Below the pieces are notes generated by a model. It saw only the letters and a program-made list of their open reading frames with translations, was not told the DNA's origin and did not search any database. Shown here piece by piece: positions 60,401 through 64,000 of a stretch of 64,000 nt of DNA. Each line of letters starts with the position of its first letter. The stretch's first letter is position 1. The stretch covers positions 22,653,001 to 22,717,000 of the forward strand of contig JABWDB010000003.1 of NCBI GenBank assembly GCA_019614645.1, read 5' to 3'. Made by a program: the position numbers and the translations under genes. Source of the stretch: Stratiolaelaps scimitus (lineage: Eukaryota > Arthropoda > Arachnida > Mesostigmata > Laelapidae).

Positions 60401-63400
60401 TGGGTGTCTTCAGCGTACGTCTGTTTGATGCAGCAAGGCTCATCTATCGAGTGGGGGTTGCCACAACGACCGGCGTCATTGCTGCCACGCCAGCAACCAC
60501 CACCCCTGCTCTGCTATCGTCTCCGGCGGATGTCAAAAACGATGCTGGCTAGTGTGCGTGTGTGTCTGTCTGCATGTGATGGGCGAAAAGCGCACAATAA
60601 CAGAAGCGACAAGATTTAGCCAGCCCCCGAGTTCTGCAGATGACCTAACAGCAACAATAACACATTAGCAGCAAGGCTTCGGAAAACGACAACGACGACG
60701 ACGAGCCGGGACGAGAGGGGGGTGGTGATCTTGCTAGCTGTTGCTGGCGGCTGACTTCGTTTCGGGGTGTCCGCGCTTCGCGCTCACTCTGCCCTGATAG
60801 AGCATAACCGAAGCGTATGGCATGGCCACAAATCCTCCATTACCACAGCATATGGAGAGAGGAATATCTCAATCTCTCTCAAAAGCGAGCGAGAGAGAGA
60901 GAGAGAGAGAAGAAGATGAAGAGGACAAGCTGTCAGAGATGTTGCAACACTTGTGACCACTACGTAATAGCATTTAGATTCATGTTCGTCCCTGCCTCGC
61001 GTCCCGTTAATTATCTCTATCTGAGCGTTTATGTCTCGCCGACGAAATGTTGCGCATAAACAACGACGCGATTAAACACTCTGACCCCTGATCTATGCAT
61101 CATCATGTATTATATTTATTATATATGATAGGGGTGACTGTTAAACGACAATTTGAGTCGTTTGCAGACGCTGATATACGAAGCCACGAACGATCTGTCG
61201 TTGTCTTAAGGTGGCTGCCATAGCAGCACACGGCATGCGCGTTATATTCGGCGCAGTGTCAAATATCAGCGAGTACTTAAATACGATAGCGCTTCGTCTT
61301 AATGAAAACGAAGATCGTATCGAGGCAGACCGGCTATTATTTTATTATATATTGCAAAATCAACGCCAGCAGTAATAGCAGCAGGAGCAGCAGTACGCAG
61401 CCTGATCTGGTGCCCGATCCGGATCATCAGCCGCGCCGACATTTTCATCGTCACCACAACGATGTCGCAGCGTTTAGTCCGTGCGAGCGAGAGAGCGAGC
61501 GGGCGAGCGTCCAACCAGACGAGCGTCTGTCTAATCGTTCGCTAGTTTGACGTCGAGAAGCAATAACGACAACAACAGACAGAGCCACTTGTCGTTATCG
61601 CCGCTGCTGCTGCTGTTGCTGTCTACCTGTAACAGCGGCGACGGCGGCGGCGGCGGCGCAGCGGCGGCGGCAGAAACAACAGATTGGACCAATGGGGCAG
61701 ATGGTCCGCACATGCCGTGTCGCGCCAGAGCGGAAACGCGACTCGGCACGAACCGAGAACGATGGGTCCAGTAGCAACAAGTGACGAAGCACTTGCTAGC
61801 GCCCCTGTAGCGTCCGTGCCCGGGAGGACAACCGAAAAAATAGAGCAACCGGTACACAGGTGTCACAGGTGGCGTCTCATGATAGAGTGAGGTGATCCAC
61901 TCTCTGTGCAAGGACTCTTCGTGCAAATCTGCCTAATCGGCGGATATGCGCAGTGGTAGACATACAATATGTGCACGCCTATGTAACAGATGACGGATGA
62001 ACTGGTGCACGGGTATATACGTTCTTGTGTGTGGCAAATAGTGGAGCAATCGGACGCTATTAATCGTTTTGTTTCGTCATGCTTTTTTGCTTGTAGCTGT
62101 CCGTGTTAATAAAATGAAACTCATCGTATTTCAATAGAATCCTGTTGAAGTGAAAAAATCATTGAATTGTTTCGACGTGTAGATGTATGTATTGTAAATG
62201 GTCTGTAAATACGATCTGGTAAATATCTTGTGATTCGATCCCACTTCATTCTCTTTTTTATCATCTTCTTTTGTAAAGGATGAAACATTTGAAGGTCTGC
62301 TGACACCGCAGAAATATTGTAGAAACAAAAAGCAAATACACACAGATGCACACGCAGACATTTAAGTTAAAAATAGGCCAAATTCATTAACGTCAACATG
62401 AGAAGTGTGCGTCAGCCGGGCCTGAAACCCGAGCCGCCACAGCAGAGCCTTCAACGGGACACCGTTCACCGATCTCCATCGAGCTGAAACAGGTCGACGC
62501 GATCTGCGCCGACCACCTTCTAGCGCCGCTACTCGCGACCTAAATATTAAATACCCTCCGGGGGGCCGCGGCTGCCAGGTATAACGTGACGCCTACGGCT
62601 CACCTAAACTGCTGCTGTTGTTGCCGATGAGCTAACCGGAGTTGAACCAAGAGCAAGAAGGGTCGCGACGTCGGCGTCACAGCCAAGAGTAATCCGTCTG
62701 TCCACCTTATCCATCCTTGTGATAGACAGTTACAGACGTCAACACACGAAGTCATCGAGAGACGTCGGCGCCGCCGCCACCGCCGCCACTGCTGCAGTGG
62801 ATGATGTCCGTCTGGCTTTACGAACGACTCCGCGGTGACTGCTGTTGGCTGTCATGACAGCGGCAGACGAGCGAGGCCATGCTCAGACGTTGCTCGAAGC
62901 GGGGGCCACGAGCTAAACCATAGCGTAGCGATGTCGTGGCTATCGATGCAGCGCAGTCACAGCGCGAGTGTATGAGTGAGGTACTCGGTGAGACAATCAA
63001 CCAGCGGCGTCAACTCGTCCCGTCGAGCTACAACAGCAAGCGCACCTGACGGCAGTAAAGCCAAGAAGGGTAGTCGAGGAGTAAAATGAAATAAATTACA
63101 TCGACTTGTCTTCTCCCTTGAACTTCCTCACGAGGTTGGCACTGAGGTGAAGTCGCGATAACTGAGAGTGGCCGGGCTGGTGGTGGTGTTGGTGAACCGA
63201 CTCGTTGGCCTAATCGAAAGTTAGTCCGAGAAGGGGTCCTGATCCAGAAACACAAACAAACATCCACAACAGGGTACCGACCCGACATACGGCGTCAGAG
63301 AGGGGGAGGACCCGCTGCAACGCAGGCGATACCTACAGTGCGCGCGTATTCTACACAACTACGATCCCGTTGTGCAAAGCGCGTTTCCGAGGAGAGGCAC

Positions 63401-64000
63401 GCGTGCTCTATGCTCGATTGAGATTGTAACAAATCGTTAAGAGCAATTTTAAGCTATTTTAAATCATAGGTCGAAAATTGGCTGACAGCACCTCATTGCT
63501 GCTGTCAAGGCCCGGCTTCTCCAGGCTCGAGTTTATCTTCCAGAGCCGGACGGATTTATTTGTCTCCTGGGTTAAGAGGGGGGAGAGAGGACCGACTAGA
63601 GATAAAGCGGCAACGATCGCTGACGAGACAAACTCGCGTCGCAGCCAGCCGACTCAGAACGCGTGTGGCAACCGACCGCGACTATGCCTCGTTTCATTTT
63701 CCCACGCTTTTGAAAAATCTCACCGCGCCAGCCCGTCTAGCCGTCGACTGACTCCGTTGTATTATCAACAAGCACAATAACACGACCAAGACAAATAGAA
63801 CAAAATGTCTCCCGTGAACGCGATACAAGTGCGCGCTACCGCCGTGTCAACACCAACTAACGGTATCACATCCTGATCGAGTTAGCAGCGGCTGGCCGGT
63901 AGCTTTTTCAACGGGGACGACTATCGCCGTCACCATCTTCACTAATGGTGGACTACAGAACGGCGACCTGCAGAGTGCGTCTGGCTCGGGCCAGCCCGGA
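57402..64000. other. GC-rich, repeat-rich region, possible 5' regulatory/UTR DNA
   Basis: Dense in short repeats: CAG at 57405-57435 and 59070-59090, GA at 57595-57608 and 60892-60911, GCC/GCG blocks near 60262-60285, 61630-61670 and 62765-62790. Several open frames of 120-206 codons occur on both strands and overlap each other; I take them as composition artefacts. The texture resembles the promoter and 5' UTR surroundings of a long developmental gene. An open frame without ATG runs off the right edge (about 63820-64000, reading FTNGGLQNGDLQSASGSGQP) and might be the start of a coding exon. Confidence 0.4.

Noticed and set aside
59859..60428. 189-codon open frame on the plus strand
   Set aside because: Ala/Arg/Pro-rich composition with GCC and CAG repeats; other frames are equally open. 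Taken as a composition effect.
1..64000. CRISPR arrays, operons, bacterial or phage genes
   Set aside because: No spaced identical repeats or prokaryotic gene packing; introns and polyadenylation signals show nuclear eukaryotic DNA.

Overview
The window is nuclear DNA of an arthropod. Genes are split by many GT-AG introns (about 170 bp to nearly 7 kb), there are in-frame CAG and AAC repeats, many TA and GA microsatellites, degenerate LINE copies, short tRNA-like interspersed repeats and a mariner remnant. The LINE protein fragments and the i-type lysozyme make me favour a chelicerate, probably a parasitiform mite or tick; this is inference. All gene models were built by eye from reading frames, splice-site consensus, intron-phase agreement and remembered protein families. 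No transcript or database was used.

Layout. 1-5.5 kb: intergenic DNA with a decayed LINE (YADD reverse transcriptase), a SINE-like repeat and a tandem/inverted repeat block. 5.5-17.2 kb (+): a Rabex-5 (RABGEF1-like) Rab5 exchange factor, with an A20 zinc finger exon, a 6.8-kb first intron and a complete VPS9 domain, 11 exons in consistent phase. 18.3-19.0 kb: two small unassigned coding-looking stretches. 19.2-21.3 kb: two decayed non-LTR retrotransposons, one with a PD-(D/E)XK-like C-terminal nuclease. 24.2-26.0 kb (+): a secreted i-type (destabilase) lysozyme, 4 exons, 159 aa. 28.75-32.5 kb (+): a CCCH zinc finger plus extended Tudor protein, 7 exons, with a possible second 3' end at 33.2 kb. 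33.55-34.11 kb: an internally deleted mariner. 34.68-34.87 kb (-): a small secreted cationic peptide. 40.9-43.2 kb (+): a SLC35A-type nucleotide-sugar transporter resembling senju. 46.5-47.4 kb (+): an unrecognised 304-aa protein with a frame break at its 3' end. 48.8-54.2 kb (-): most of an unconventional myosin with one IQ motif and a C-terminal SH3-like domain; its N-terminal exons are not identified. 54.2-64 kb: GC-rich DNA full of CAG, GA and CA repeats, with open frames I cannot assign.

The genes do not form a pathway. Rabex-5 acts in early endosome traffic, the transporter in Golgi glycosylation, the Tudor/CCCH protein probably in RNA or piRNA biology, the lysozyme and the small peptide in secretion or immunity, and the myosin in actin-based motility. 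The most interesting items are the CCCH-Tudor gene with two candidate 3' ends, the small cationic secreted peptide, the myosin with an insert before switch II, two strong hairpins (16.3 and 40.1 kb), and a tRNA-derived SINE family with at least three long copies.
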